Assembly (NCBI GenBank): GCA_002305765.1
Contig: DBQU01000071.1
Span: forward strand, 1 to 64,000
Direction of reading: 5' to 3'
Origin: Deltaproteobacteria bacterium UBA1386
GTDB taxonomy: Bacteria > Desulfobacterota > Syntrophorhabdia > Syntrophorhabdales > Syntrophorhabdaceae
DNA length: 64,000 nt
A program made the translations under genes and the position numbers. Positions within the stretch are counted from its first letter, which is position 1. Each line of letters starts with the position of its first letter. Below, one piece after another: positions 19,022-28,131 of this stretch. The notes beneath the pieces were generated by a model that was given only the letters and a program-made list of their open reading frames with translations, had not been told where the DNA came from and ran no database searches.

Positions 19022-19234
19022 ATGGCGGGTAGTGTTTACAAGATCATCGAGATCGTGGGAACAAGTGAGAAATCTTGGGAGGACGCCGCTAAGAACGCCC
19101 TTGAGACTGCGGGAAAATCCCTCGAGGACCTGCGTGTCGCCGAGGTCATCAAGCAGGATGTCACGCTGGAGAACGGAAAGGTGAGCCAGTACAGGGTCAG
19201 GCTCAACATTTCCTTCAAGTACCACAGCGAGTAG
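19022..19234 (+). CDS. Dodecin
   Basis: Dodecins are 12-subunit hollow spheres that bind flavins, and sometimes coenzyme A, acting as a flavin buffer. The 70-residue product fits: VYKIIEIVGTSEKSWEDAA at the N-terminus, a helix to residue 37, then the strand VSQYRVRLNISFKY. The Trp in KSWEDA is the flavin-stacking residue of bacterial dodecins. AGGAGG lies 6 bases before the ATG. It is a single-gene unit with its own strong promoter and terminator, so high expression is likely. Confidence 0.94.
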   Translation: MAGSVYKIIEIVGTSEKSWEDAAKNALETAGKSLEDLRVAEVIKQDVTLENGKVSQYRVRLNISFKYHSE

Positions 19235-19258
19235 TCAAGGGGAAGGGGTGATGTAGAA

Positions 19259-19293
19259 GAAGGGAACCTCCCAAGAGGTCCCCTTCTTTTTTT
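19259..19293 (+). terminator. Strong rho-independent terminator after dodecin
   Basis: GAAGGGAACCTC (19259-19270) pairs with GAGGTCCCCTTC (19275-19286) with a single mismatch and a CCAA loop, followed by seven T. It separates dodecin from the convergent groEL. Confidence 0.93.
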
Positions 19294-19309
19294 GCCAGAG
19301 AACTGTCTT

Positions 19310-20950
<1,641 letters not shown>

Positions 20951-20971
20951 CCTTTGATCCCTCCTTCCTTA

Positions 20972-21262
20972 TTAATCTTCTACGATCGCAAGAACATCAT
21001 CTTCCCTGAGAATGAGATGCTCTTCGCCGTCGACCTTGATTTCCGTGCCGGAGTATTTGCCGAAAAGGATCTTGTCCCCCGGTTTCACGGTCAACGGTGC
21101 CTTCTGGCCGCTTTCCAGGGTCTTTCCGTCGCCCACCGCAACCACCTTGCCTTCCTGGGGTTTTTCCTTGGCAGCGTCAGGAATGATTATGCCGCCCTTC
21201 GTCCTTTCCTCTTCCTCGATTCTCTTGACAAGAATTCTGTCCTGTAATGGTTTCACCTTCAT
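20972..21262 (-). CDS. groES: Co-chaperonin GroES
   Basis: The 96-residue GroES heptamer subunit caps GroEL. It begins MKVKPLQDRILVKRIEEEER and contains the mobile loop TKGGIIIPDAAKEKPQEGKV at residues 22-41. The DKILFGKYSGTEIKV strand and the closing LREDDVLAIVED are typical. AAGGAGTG precedes the ATG. Confidence 0.99.
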   Translation of the reverse strand: MKVKPLQDRILVKRIEEEERTKGGIIIPDAAKEKPQEGKVVAVGDGKTLESGQKAPLTVKPGDKILFGKYSGTEIKVDGEEHLILREDDVLAIVED

Positions 21263-21292
21263 TGTTTCACACTCCTTTCTGTGGTTGTTAAG

Positions 21293-21353
21293 TTAGCAAT
21301 TGCGAAAATCGATTGCCAAAAACAATATAAGGACGGTCGGAAGTTTTTGTCAA
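21293..21353 (-). promoter_or_regulatory. groES-groEL promoter with a degenerate CIRCE operator
   Basis: On the minus strand TTGACA (21353-21348) and TATATT (21329-21324) are 18 bases apart. Just past the -10, 21293-21319 has exact CIRCE geometry, a 9-base arm, a 9-base spacer and a 9-base arm. The plus-strand arms are TTAGCAATT and GATTGCCAA; each matches the CIRCE arms (TTAGCACTC, GAGTGCTAA) at 7 of 9 positions. HrcA repression is therefore likely; no hrcA is in the window. Confidence 0.75.
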
Positions 21354-21362
21354 TACCGGGGG

Positions 21363-22142
21363 TTAAATTTTTAGCAACAAATTTACCCCTTCCCGGTACC
21401 ACCTGCTGAACAGTTCGTTTTCCATCCGGTTGGTTTCGGGGTCGGAAATGATGGAGGTGAAGACCTTTTCCTTGTCGATGACGGTCTCGTACTCGCGCTC
21501 GGCCTGGGAGGCGAGGCGGTCGACCATGGCGCCGAGGATCTCCTCCTTGCTGCCCGCGCACGCCCACAGGGCCCACCAGCGGTCATAGGCCCCGCGGACC
21601 TTCTTTCTGCTTTCGTCATAATAGCTGGCGAATGAAGGAAGCCATTCTTTTATCGTGTCCTTCGATTCGAAAAAGGTCTCTTCCACGAAGGGGAAACGCT
21701 CGAGGACATCCATCTCCACGCGGATCTTCCTGATGAAACCTTCTATGATGTCTTCGGCGCCGTGCTTTTTTTTGTAGACTTTCGACTTGAGGTTGTTCCA
21801 CACCTCGATGACGGGATAGATCTCCATGTTCTTTTCGGAGTAGTTGACCGTTTCGATATTATCGATCGTGTGTTTGCGCGTATCGGGGATGCCGTACATG
21901 AGAAGCCCGAGGAGGTCCGAGACGATGTGGTAGAGCAGCGACCTGTTCCTCGGACGCTTGGCGGGGAACATGAAGCAGATGAACTCGTTGAGTTCCAGGG
22001 CCTCCACGAGGTGGTCCTTCTTCGGTTCGTTGTGCATGTACTTTATGGCGTCGATGGCCAGTGTGATCGTGGCCATGGACCTGAAGTCCTCGTCGTCCTT
22101 GATGAGTTCCCAGACATCCAGGATATGCCTGCGGGGGAGCAC
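21363..22142 (-). CDS. Unknown helical protein downstream of a J-protein
   Basis: I do not recognise this 259-residue protein. It is mostly helical and charged, with no signal peptide or membrane segment. Notable stretches are NEPKKDHLVEALELNEFICFMFPAKRP in the first third and a Trp-rich YDRWWALWACAGSKEEI near residue 200. The GTG at 22142 has AAGGAAGG 6 bases upstream, and its first base is the last base of the dnaJ-like stop, so the two are coupled. A role as a client-specific partner of that J-protein is only an inference from the coupling. Confidence 0.6.
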   Translation of the reverse strand: MLPRRHILDVWELIKDDEDFRSMATITLAIDAIKYMHNEPKKDHLVEALELNEFICFMFPAKRPRNRSLLYHIVSDLLGLLMYGIPDTRKHTIDNIETVNYSEKNMEIYPVIEVWNNLKSKVYKKKHGAEDIIEGFIRKIRVEMDVLERFPFVEETFFESKDTIKEWLPSFASYYDESRKKVRGAYDRWWALWACAGSKEEILGAMVDRLASQAEREYETVIDKEKVFTSIISDPETNRMENELFSRWYREGVNLLLKI

Positions 22143-23071
22143 TATAGACCTTCCTTTCTAAGCTCTTCGAGGAGAGCCTTTTGCCTGTCTGTAAGCTTCT
22201 TCGGGATATCGATGATGACCTCCACGTATTCGTCGCCGCCCTGATCGGGGACACCAAGGCCTTTCAGACGGACCCTGGAATGGCTTTTTACACCGGCAGG
22301 GATGGTGACCCTTTTCGGCCCGTCGATGGAGGGGACCTCGACGACGGTCCCCAGAAGCGCGTCAGTCACCTTGACCTCCCTGGTCACGTACAGGTCGTTG
22401 CCCGTTCGTTTGAAGACGGGATGTTCCGCCACCTTCATGGTTATATAGAGGTCACCACGTTGCCCCGAACGCCCCTGGTTGCCCTTGCCCTTCAACCTCA
22501 GCTTTTTCCCGCTCGTGATCCCTTTCGGTATCTTGACGTTCACCTCTTCCGTACCCGTCGCCGTGGCCAGCGAGATCCGTTTTTCCGCCCCATGTATGGC
22601 GTCCATGAAGGGTATCTCCAGTTCGTAGTGGAGGTCGAGGTCCTGTGCTGTCTGCGTGCCTTGCTGCTGCCTCGTGATGTAATCGTTGAAGTCCCACGCC
22701 TGCTGCCGCCTCTGCTGCTTTGCCCCCCTGCCTGCCTGCCTGCCGAAGATCATGCTGAAGATGTCTCCCCCGCCGAAGCCGAGGTCCTTGAAGAGGTCTC
22801 CCACGTTGAAACCCCTGAAGATGTCTTCTTCGCTGTAGCGCTGCTGGAAGCCCCCCATGCCGAAGGCATCGAACTGCTTGCGTTTTTCCGGGTCGCTCAG
22901 CACCGCGTAGGCCTCGTTGATGAGCTTGAACTTTTCTTCCGCCTCCTTGTTTCCCGGGTTGCGGTCGGGATGGTACTTCAGGGCCAGTTTCCTGTACGCC
23001 TTCTTTATCTCGTCTTCGGAAGCCGTTTTGGAGACGCCGAGCAATTCGTAGTAATCCTGCTTTCCTGCCAT
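22142..23071 (-). CDS. CbpA-like J-domain co-chaperone
   Basis: The 309-residue product is a type II J-protein. The J-domain fills residues 5-70, with the HPD motif in KYHPDRNPGN. A Gly/Phe-rich linker follows (GMGGF, GFGGGDIF), then the two C-terminal client-binding domains, and no zinc finger. It stimulates DnaK ATPase. The ATG at 23071 begins MAGKQDYYELLGVSKTAS and has AGGTGA upstream. The frame extended to 23143 adds a non-homologous arginine-rich leader and is rejected. It lies 8 bases after the DUF89 gene. A Gln/Arg-rich linker (KQQRRQQAW) is somewhat unusual. Confidence 0.9.
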   Translation of the reverse strand: MAGKQDYYELLGVSKTASEDEIKKAYRKLALKYHPDRNPGNKEAEEKFKLINEAYAVLSDPEKRKQFDAFGMGGFQQRYSEEDIFRGFNVGDLFKDLGFGGGDIFSMIFGRQAGRGAKQQRRQQAWDFNDYITRQQQGTQTAQDLDLHYELEIPFMDAIHGAEKRISLATATGTEEVNVKIPKGITSGKKLRLKGKGNQGRSGQRGDLYITMKVAEHPVFKRTGNDLYVTREVKVTDALLGTVVEVPSIDGPKRVTIPAGVKSHSRVRLKGLGVPDQGGDEYVEVIIDIPKKLTDRQKALLEELRKEGL

Positions 23072-23079
23072 ACGGTTCG

Positions 23080-23898
23080 TCACCTCACGTGAGCTATGTA
23101 TGTCCCGGTGTCGCTGCCGACTGCCCGGGCGACCGCGGTACATTTCACCTTCATTATATATACCACCTGACGTTCTCCGTCAAATTCGCTGATGGTCTCG
23201 AAATTCCCCATGCCCTTCGCGATGACGGGGCCTTCTTTCTTCCAGAGCCTTTCGATCTCGCCCGCGATGTCCTCCCTCGGCAGACCCACGTTGCCCTTTC
23301 CCGTAGATATGATGCGGGGGTGCAGATCGTGAAGTCCAAGGCGCCGGACGTCCTCCATGGAAAGGTCGTTCTGCGCCGGACGTTCCCTGACCGTGTAGAG
23401 CACCTTCCTGCCGCCTCTCTCGAGAAAGCGCAGGAGGGGAAGATCGAAGACGAAGTCCCCGATGTTGTCGCCGAGCATCAGTATTTCGCCGCTCTCTGTG
23501 GAGACCGCGGCCGCCGCCCGGTCCACGTCGCCCTCAAGGGCAGGGATATCGCCTGTGAATGTCCCGCCGGTGAAGTAGTCCGTGGAGTTTCCGAGGGCGG
23601 ACAGACGCAAAAGGTCTTCCAGACAGTCGTCAATGTTTCCGCGAAGGCCCTTGAGGGCCGCCAGAGCCTCCCTGTATTCTCTGTGTTTCAGAGTGGCATA
23701 GGGGTCCCAGACGCCGGTCCTTCGCCTGATGTGTGCCAGGATCCTGCCGGCTATCCACGGAGGCGTCGCGTCTGCGTCAAAGAGGTCTTCAAGAAGCGAC
23801 AGTGACGAGTCGAGGACCCCGGGGTCATTCCCGGAAAGGGCCGTCGTCTTCCTGGCCAGTCCTTCCAGGCATGCGCGACAGGGTTCCTGAACTTTCAT
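23080..23898 (-). CDS. DUF89-family (ARMT1-like) damage-control phosphatase
   Basis: DUF89 enzymes are metal-dependent phosphatases that remove damaged phospho-metabolites. The 272-residue product starts MKVQEPCRACLEGLARK, with the CXXC pair of the prokaryotic subgroup. The catalytic motif GDNIGDFVFDLPLL lies about residue 165. Other conserved positions include the Asn-Asp in PAQNDLSMEDVRR and STGKGNVG. Start choice is uncertain: 23898 matches homologues by eye, but no ribosome site is seen, and ATGs at 23928 and 23943 are possible. It heads an operon with the J-protein and the unknown 259-residue protein. Confidence 0.8.
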   Translation of the reverse strand: MKVQEPCRACLEGLARKTTALSGNDPGVLDSSLSLLEDLFDADATPPWIAGRILAHIRRRTGVWDPYATLKHREYREALAALKGLRGNIDDCLEDLLRLSALGNSTDYFTGGTFTGDIPALEGDVDRAAAAVSTESGEILMLGDNIGDFVFDLPLLRFLERGGRKVLYTVRERPAQNDLSMEDVRRLGLHDLHPRIISTGKGNVGLPREDIAGEIERLWKKEGPVIAKGMGNFETISEFDGERQVVYIMKVKCTAVARAVGSDTGTYIAHVR

Positions 23899-23974
23899 GA
23901 CAGACAATAGGATATAATCAAACGCCATGCATTTCAACGTCAAAGGAGGGCCATGGCGTTTCCGAAATAAACGC

Positions 23975-24002
23975 TTTCATTCTTTTTCGCATTTGTTATA
24001 AT
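23975..24002 (+). promoter_or_regulatory. Possible promoter for the PIN-like gene
   Basis: A perfect TATAAT (23997-24002) with a weak -35 TTTCAT (23975-23980) 16 bases upstream. The 150 bases between it and the next start contain a G/C-run hairpin (GGGGG-ATT-CCCCC, around 24121) but no other gene. Confidence 0.4.
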
Positions 24003-24152
24003 GGGTGCAGGGGCATAGGGGTGGTTCCAGACCATACGGATTGAGACTGATCCTCACGTTCGCCGCTCGAGTTCTTTTCCTCGTCACCTGTCATCTTCTT
24101 CCGGCACGATCTGTTTTTCAGGGGGATTCCCCCCCCGCACAAAGGGTGACAG

Positions 24153-25088
24153 ATGGCAGACAATCGGCGCACGAGCGTCTACGTTGATTATCACATTCTC
24201 GACCTCATCGCGAGGCCCCGGGTGAGCGACGAAGCCCTGCTTCCCGAGTGGAACGCGGGCAGGTCGATCTGGGACCGCTACACGCGAGAGGCAGTGTCTC
24301 TTGTCACCTCGGTGGACGAGATGGAACTCGATTTCGTGGTCCAGATGAACCGCGGCGGCCTGTGCGTCACCGATACCTTTCAGATCACCGATAATATCGA
24401 CACCTTCGAGCGCTGGGAAGGGGCGGACCACACAGACACGGAACACTGGCGGGCCATCGTGCATCTCTATGACCAGCTCGACGTCATAAGCGGGCATGAT
24501 GACCTTGTCGGAGAGCATGCCCATCCACACTATTGCGAACAGCTGAGCCGTGTCCTGAAGGAAGAGCCCGCCGGGGACATGGGGAGATCGCCCTCGTTCG
24601 ATGAGGAGACGGCGATACTCAGGGACTGCGCGGCGGCGTTGCATGACGTCTATGACATGCAACTCTGGGCGGACCTCAAGCATATCCAATACGGCCTCAA
24701 CTGGAAGGTCCTTGAGTCCGTCTTGCCGAGATATTCCCACAGCACCGCACTGAGCGGCGAGGACGCGGCGCTGAACAAGAACCTTCTCGGCCTTCTCAAC
24801 CGGCTCGTCAGCATCGGGAAGAAGAGCTGCCCCCGGCTGCCCATGCAGGACCGGCATATCGATTTCGTTCTCGATATCGTGAGAAAGAAGTACTGCCAGG
24901 AGGACATCGACCGCAGCATCTCGCACATAGCCCAGTGCCTCCGGAACGGTATCGACTGCTACCTCACGATGGATGGTGAACTGGCGGAGAGATTCACCGA
25001 AAGCAAACAGAACCTCCAGCTCGCCCTGGGAGCATCCATCCACCTCGAGGTCCTGCGCCCGACGGAACTGGAGAAAAGACTGGGGTAA
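24153..25088 (+). CDS. Unknown protein with PIN-like terminal motifs
   Basis: The 311-residue product has no family I can name with certainty. The N-terminus SVYVDYHILDLIA resembles the first strand of PIN-fold nucleases, which carry an Asp at this point. The C-terminal GIDCYLTMDGELAERF followed by LEVLRPTELEKRLG resembles their last acidic strand and closing helix. The middle 200 residues are long helices and could be a large insert. This is a structural guess. AAAGGGTGA precedes the ATG. No antitoxin-like partner is adjacent, which argues against a simple VapC toxin. It ends in an inverted repeat element, convergent with a radical SAM gene. Confidence 0.45.
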   Translation: MADNRRTSVYVDYHILDLIARPRVSDEALLPEWNAGRSIWDRYTREAVSLVTSVDEMELDFVVQMNRGGLCVTDTFQITDNIDTFERWEGADHTDTEHWRAIVHLYDQLDVISGHDDLVGEHAHPHYCEQLSRVLKEEPAGDMGRSPSFDEETAILRDCAAALHDVYDMQLWADLKHIQYGLNWKVLESVLPRYSHSTALSGEDAALNKNLLGLLNRLVSIGKKSCPRLPMQDRHIDFVLDIVRKKYCQEDIDRSISHIAQCLRNGIDCYLTMDGELAERFTESKQNLQLALGASIHLEVLRPTELEKRLG

Positions 25089-25093
25089 AGAAG

Positions 25094-25238
25094 GTTCAAG
25101 GGTTCAAGGGTTCAAGAGTTCAAGAGTAAAAGACAAAAAGGGCAGCGGTGCCTTCGGCCGGTGTGCCCTGGTCGGCAATTGTGTTGACAAACGGCCTCCC
25201 TCGCGGTTCTTCCCTTGAACCCTTGAACCCTTGAACCC
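25094..25238. repeat. Inverted octamer array with T tract, GTTCAAGG family
   Basis: Left arm 25094-25125: two GTTCAAGG and two GTTCAAGA. Right arm 25212-25238: CCTTGAAC units, then a run of seven T, so on the plus strand it could act as a terminator. The loop contains CTTCGGCCGGTGTGC and CAATTGTGTTGAC, which recur in other loci. It lies between convergent genes. Confidence 0.85.
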
Positions 25239-25243
25239 TTTTT

Positions 25244-26299
25244 TTATTTCCACTCATCCGTCTGTGGTTGGGGGAGCTGGTAGGATTTCAGCGTTTCTAT
25301 GTACCTGTAGAAGCCCTCGGGGTCCTCCTTTTCGAGCTTTTCGATCTCGGGGCGTATCCTGCTCAGAAGGTCCTCGTTCTCGGCGGCCTCGAGGGGATAC
25401 TGCATGTAGGAGGAACGCCTGATGAGAGCATAGGCCTTCTGCTGTTCCGGTGTGAGGGCGAGGAACCTGTCAAGCTCGCTGAGCATGTAGTCCTTTTTTT
25501 CGTCAAGATAGCCATCCACCTGCATGAGCAGGTTGAGGCTGAAATCGGCACAGGAGAAGTAAGAGTGCATCTCATCGAGGTTTTCGACGAGAAGACGTAT
25601 CTCTGCCACTATCTCCGCGTCGTTCATGACGACAAAGGTCCCGTCCTCAACGAGCTTGTGCATCGGTGACATGGGGTGCATGGCAAAGGTCCGAACCCTG
25701 ATGAAGTCGGGCTTGATGTGGTTGAGAAGTCGCGCCGTCTCGACGGCGTTCTCGGAGCTCATCGTCCTGCCGCCCACGCCGGGCATTATGTATTCCGACA
25801 GCGATATCCCCGCTTCCACGACCTTCCTGCCGCCTTCGACGATGTCCTCGGGTGTGATACCTTTCCGTATCATCTTGAGGACCTTCTCCGAGCCGCTTTC
25901 CAGTCCCACGTGTATCCTCGTGAGGCCGGCCTTGCAGAGCTCGCGCAACTCTTCCACGGTCTTGCGTTTCAAGGTCGTTGCCCGGGCATAGGTCGTGATG
26001 CGTTCAAGACCGGGAAACTTTTCCTTCGTATATCTGATGATCTCGAGGATATCTGAGGTCTTGAGTACGAGGCTGTCGGCATCCTGGAGGAAGGCCGATC
26101 TGATCGTGTTCTTGTAGGAGGCGTACTCCTTCTCCATACTATCGATGTCCTTCTTGACCTCGTCGACTGTACGGCGGGAGAATTTCACTCCCTTGTAGGC
26201 GGGACAGAAGATGCACTGATTCCAGGGGCAATTCCTCGTCACCCGTATCAGGAGACTCTGGGCTTCGCTGGGTGGTCTTATGACTCCTTGTTCATACAT
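25244..26299 (-). CDS. Radical SAM protein with CX4CX2C iron-sulphur motif
   Basis: The 351-residue product has a radical SAM core with TRNCPWNQCIFCPAYKG near residue 21. The three cysteines are spaced CX4CX2C, one longer than the standard CX3CX2C; I recall this CPWN-type variant from an uncharacterised, broadly distributed group. GLESGSEKVLKMIRKG and IMPGVGGR are the usual SAM-binding strands. The last 120 residues are helical and lack extra cysteine clusters. AAGGAG and AAAGGA lie before the ATG. It follows a SagB-type gene by 21 bases on the same strand and is probably co-transcribed. The substrate is unknown. Confidence 0.85.
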   Translation of the reverse strand: MYEQGVIRPPSEAQSLLIRVTRNCPWNQCIFCPAYKGVKFSRRTVDEVKKDIDSMEKEYASYKNTIRSAFLQDADSLVLKTSDILEIIRYTKEKFPGLERITTYARATTLKRKTVEELRELCKAGLTRIHVGLESGSEKVLKMIRKGITPEDIVEGGRKVVEAGISLSEYIMPGVGGRTMSSENAVETARLLNHIKPDFIRVRTFAMHPMSPMHKLVEDGTFVVMNDAEIVAEIRLLVENLDEMHSYFSCADFSLNLLMQVDGYLDEKKDYMLSELDRFLALTPEQQKAYALIRRSSYMQYPLEAAENEDLLSRIRPEIEKLEKEDPEGFYRYIETLKSYQLPQPQTDEWK

Positions 26300-26320
26300 G
26301 TTCCTTTACTCCTTGCCCGG

Positions 26321-27124
26321 TTACACGGGATTCTGCGGAGAGCGGAATCCGACCGTGGCCATATAGATGACCGTCTCTTCCTCTCCATCGAGGTCGATGA
26401 TGCGGTTCACGTCGTCATCGTAGAATGCGCCGACGGCGCACACTCCGAGCCCCAGGGCCTCACCGGCAAGATAAAGGTTCTGCGCGATATGGCCTGCGTC
26501 GAGATAGATGTAGCGGTAGACCCTCTGGCCGTATTTCCAGCTTCCCCGGGCGATGAGCGCCGACCAGATGAAGGTGACCTGGGCGGCGAGGATAAGGGTC
26601 TGCTGAAGGGCTGCCTCAGTGAGGGCCCTCGAGAAATCACCCTTCTTGAGGAATTCCAGATCGTAATCGCCGGGTCTGAAATGGTATATTCCCTCTTCGA
26701 GCCCGTCTACAGCGCGGACGCACAGGTAGGTCTCCACGGGGTAGAGGCCGCCCGCGGAGGGCGACGTCCGGAAAAAGGTGTCGCCGAACTGGGCCGTGAG
26801 ACCCTGTGTCGCCCACAGCAGCGCTGAGAGGTCGTTGAGCTTGAGGGGCTTGCCGGCTGCGTATTCACGGCGCGACCTTCTCTTGAGGAGAAGTCTCCAC
26901 AGGCCCGCCTCCCCGCCGGCTTTCGGCTCCGGCAGCGTCACCCTGGCGATGGGACTCGGATACTCCTTGAAGGTGTCGGGGATAGCCCCGAGATTGAACA
27001 TGTGGCCGGAAAGCGAAGCGGGCGTGTACTTGGTCTCATTCTGGAACCTGGTCCCTATGCCGGCCTTCTCCTTTCCTTTATCCTTCACTGTCCACCTTTC
27101 AAATACACCTTTAATATGCTTCAT
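26321..27124 (-). CDS. SagB/ThcOx-type nitroreductase-fold oxidoreductase
   Basis: The 267-residue FMN-dependent protein has the SagB-type features: RRSRREYAAGKPLKLNDLSALLWATQG near residue 90, then RTSPSAGGLYPVETYL, and AGHIAQNLYLAGEALGLG near the C-terminus. In thiazole/oxazole peptides such enzymes oxidise azolines, but stand-alone SagB-like proteins of unknown role are common in anaerobes. No precursor peptide or YcaO gene is near, so a RiPP role is not supported. The ATG at 27124 lacks a ribosome site; a GTG at 27088 with AGGTGG close upstream is an alternative (255 residues). It forms a pair with the radical SAM gene. Confidence 0.82.
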   Translation of the reverse strand: MKHIKGVFERWTVKDKGKEKAGIGTRFQNETKYTPASLSGHMFNLGAIPDTFKEYPSPIARVTLPEPKAGGEAGLWRLLLKRRSRREYAAGKPLKLNDLSALLWATQGLTAQFGDTFFRTSPSAGGLYPVETYLCVRAVDGLEEGIYHFRPGDYDLEFLKKGDFSRALTEAALQQTLILAAQVTFIWSALIARGSWKYGQRVYRYIYLDAGHIAQNLYLAGEALGLGVCAVGAFYDDDVNRIIDLDGEEETVIYMATVGFRSPQNPV

Positions 27125-27173
27125 GCGGTGGGATAAGTCAATGATAGAAGGGGAAGGGGAGAAGGGGTCTTTG

Positions 27174-27313
27174 ATAGGACCTATAAGACCCGATAAGACC
27201 TATAAGACGAATGGGACCGATAGGACGCGTGGGACCTATAGGACCTATTGGTCCTATCTGTCCTATAGGTCGGATATGTCCTATAGGTCCTATCCAGTCC
27301 TATAGGTCCTATC
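27174..27313. repeat. Nonamer inverted array, GGACCTATA family
   Basis: About fifteen degenerate 9-base units. The left half (27174-27249) is built from GGACCTATA and AGACCTATA. The right half (27250-27313) is built from TGTCCTATA and GGTCCTATC, their inverse. The centre, 27238-27257, is a near-perfect palindrome. It lies between divergent genes, unlike most arrays here. Confidence 0.85.
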
Positions 27314-27407
27314 CACCCCCCTTGCCTTTCCGTTTGCCTTTTCCTGCCAAAAAGGATAGACTTATTTATACAATCACTGACAGTGGTTCTTGGGGACGGA
27401 GGCTAAA

Positions 27408-27689
27408 ATGAACGATATTATGACCGTAGACGAGTTGTTGGCATCCAAGAATCTCACGCGCGAAGAGTGGGAGTTGCACAGGGAACTCATCGAGGACTGC
27501 AGAAAGAACGAGGTCAGGATCAACGAATGCTGTGCGGAGACCAGGGAGAACATCCAAAAGGTGGCGGGTATTCTCGATGCCATCTCCGTTAAGATGGTGG
27601 CTCTGAGCGTTGCTCTCGAAACCGTCATCGGTGAAGCCGAAGACGTTTCCCTGAGAATGCTCCCGGAGCACAAGTTCTACCGCGAGTAG
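27408..27689 (+). CDS. Small helical protein of unknown function
   Basis: The 93-residue product is hydrophilic at the N-terminus (VDELLASKNLTREEWELHRELIEDCRKNE) and then amphipathic (VAGILDAISVKMVALSVALETVIGEAE), suggesting a helical bundle or coiled coil. No family is recognised. The ATG at 27408 has GGAGG six bases upstream. It lies 19 bases before a small membrane protein on the same strand; the two may be expressed together. Confidence 0.6.
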   Translation: MNDIMTVDELLASKNLTREEWELHRELIEDCRKNEVRINECCAETRENIQKVAGILDAISVKMVALSVALETVIGEAEDVSLRMLPEHKFYRE

Positions 27690-27708
27690 GCGGGTATTTT
27701 CCCGGACC

Positions 27709-28059
27709 ATGGGGCTTCTTCTCAAGTGGCTGATAATGGCCGCGTCCATCATTATCGCGGCGTATTTCATTCCCGGTGTGAGGGTGGGCAGTTTCTTTTC
27801 CGCCCTCTGGGTGGCGCTTTTTCTGGGCGTGGTGAACGTCCTCGTGCGGCCGGTCCTCATTCTCATCACCCTGCCCATCAACATTCTCACCCTTGGCCTC
27901 TTCACTTTTGTCATCAACGCCGTCCTTATCCTCCTCGCATCATCGGTCATCAAAGGCTTCGAGGTGGCAGGTTTCTGGTGGGCCCTGCTCTACAGCGTCG
28001 TGCTGTCCGCTGTCAACTACATCATAAACCTCATAGTGCAGCCGAGAGAAGACCGTTAG
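27709..28059 (+). CDS. Four-helix membrane protein, YvlD / phage-holin family IV type
   Basis: The 116-residue product has four hydrophobic segments, roughly residues 4-22, 27-52, 58-80 and 86-110. It carries the family pattern of FLGVVNVLVRPVL, then TLPINILTLGLFTFVINA, and ends VNYIINLIV. Members are annotated as phage holin superfamily IV, but most, like YvlD, are chromosomal and of unknown role. No phage gene is near. The stop codon lies inside the first unit of a nonamer repeat. Confidence 0.85.
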   Translation: MGLLLKWLIMAASIIIAAYFIPGVRVGSFFSALWVALFLGVVNVLVRPVLILITLPINILTLGLFTFVINAVLILLASSVIKGFEVAGFWWALLYSVVLSAVNYIINLIVQPREDR

Positions 28060-28130
28060 AACCGTTAACGGCGTCTATCTCCAGTTTCCCCTTCTAACGG
28101 TTCCAACGGTTCTAACGGTGCCAACGGTCT
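28050..28130. repeat. Nonamer inverted array, AACGGTT family
   Basis: The left arm has AGACCGTTA and GAACCGTTA (28050-28067), overlapping the preceding gene's end. The right arm (28095-28130) has four 9-base units: TAACGGTTC, CAACGGTTC, TAACGGTGC, CAACGGTCT. It ends one base before the stop of the convergent PLD gene. Confidence 0.85.
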
Positions 28131-28131
28131 T

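Noticed and set aside
24153..25088. VapC-type toxin
   Set aside because: Protein is more than twice the usual size and no antitoxin gene is adjacent.
26321..27124. RiPP (thiazole/oxazole) cluster
   Set aside because: No YcaO protein and no plausible precursor peptide in either flank.
27709..28059. Prophage indicated by a holin-family protein
   Set aside because: The family is mostly chromosomal, and no integrase, capsid, lysin or other phage gene is nearby.
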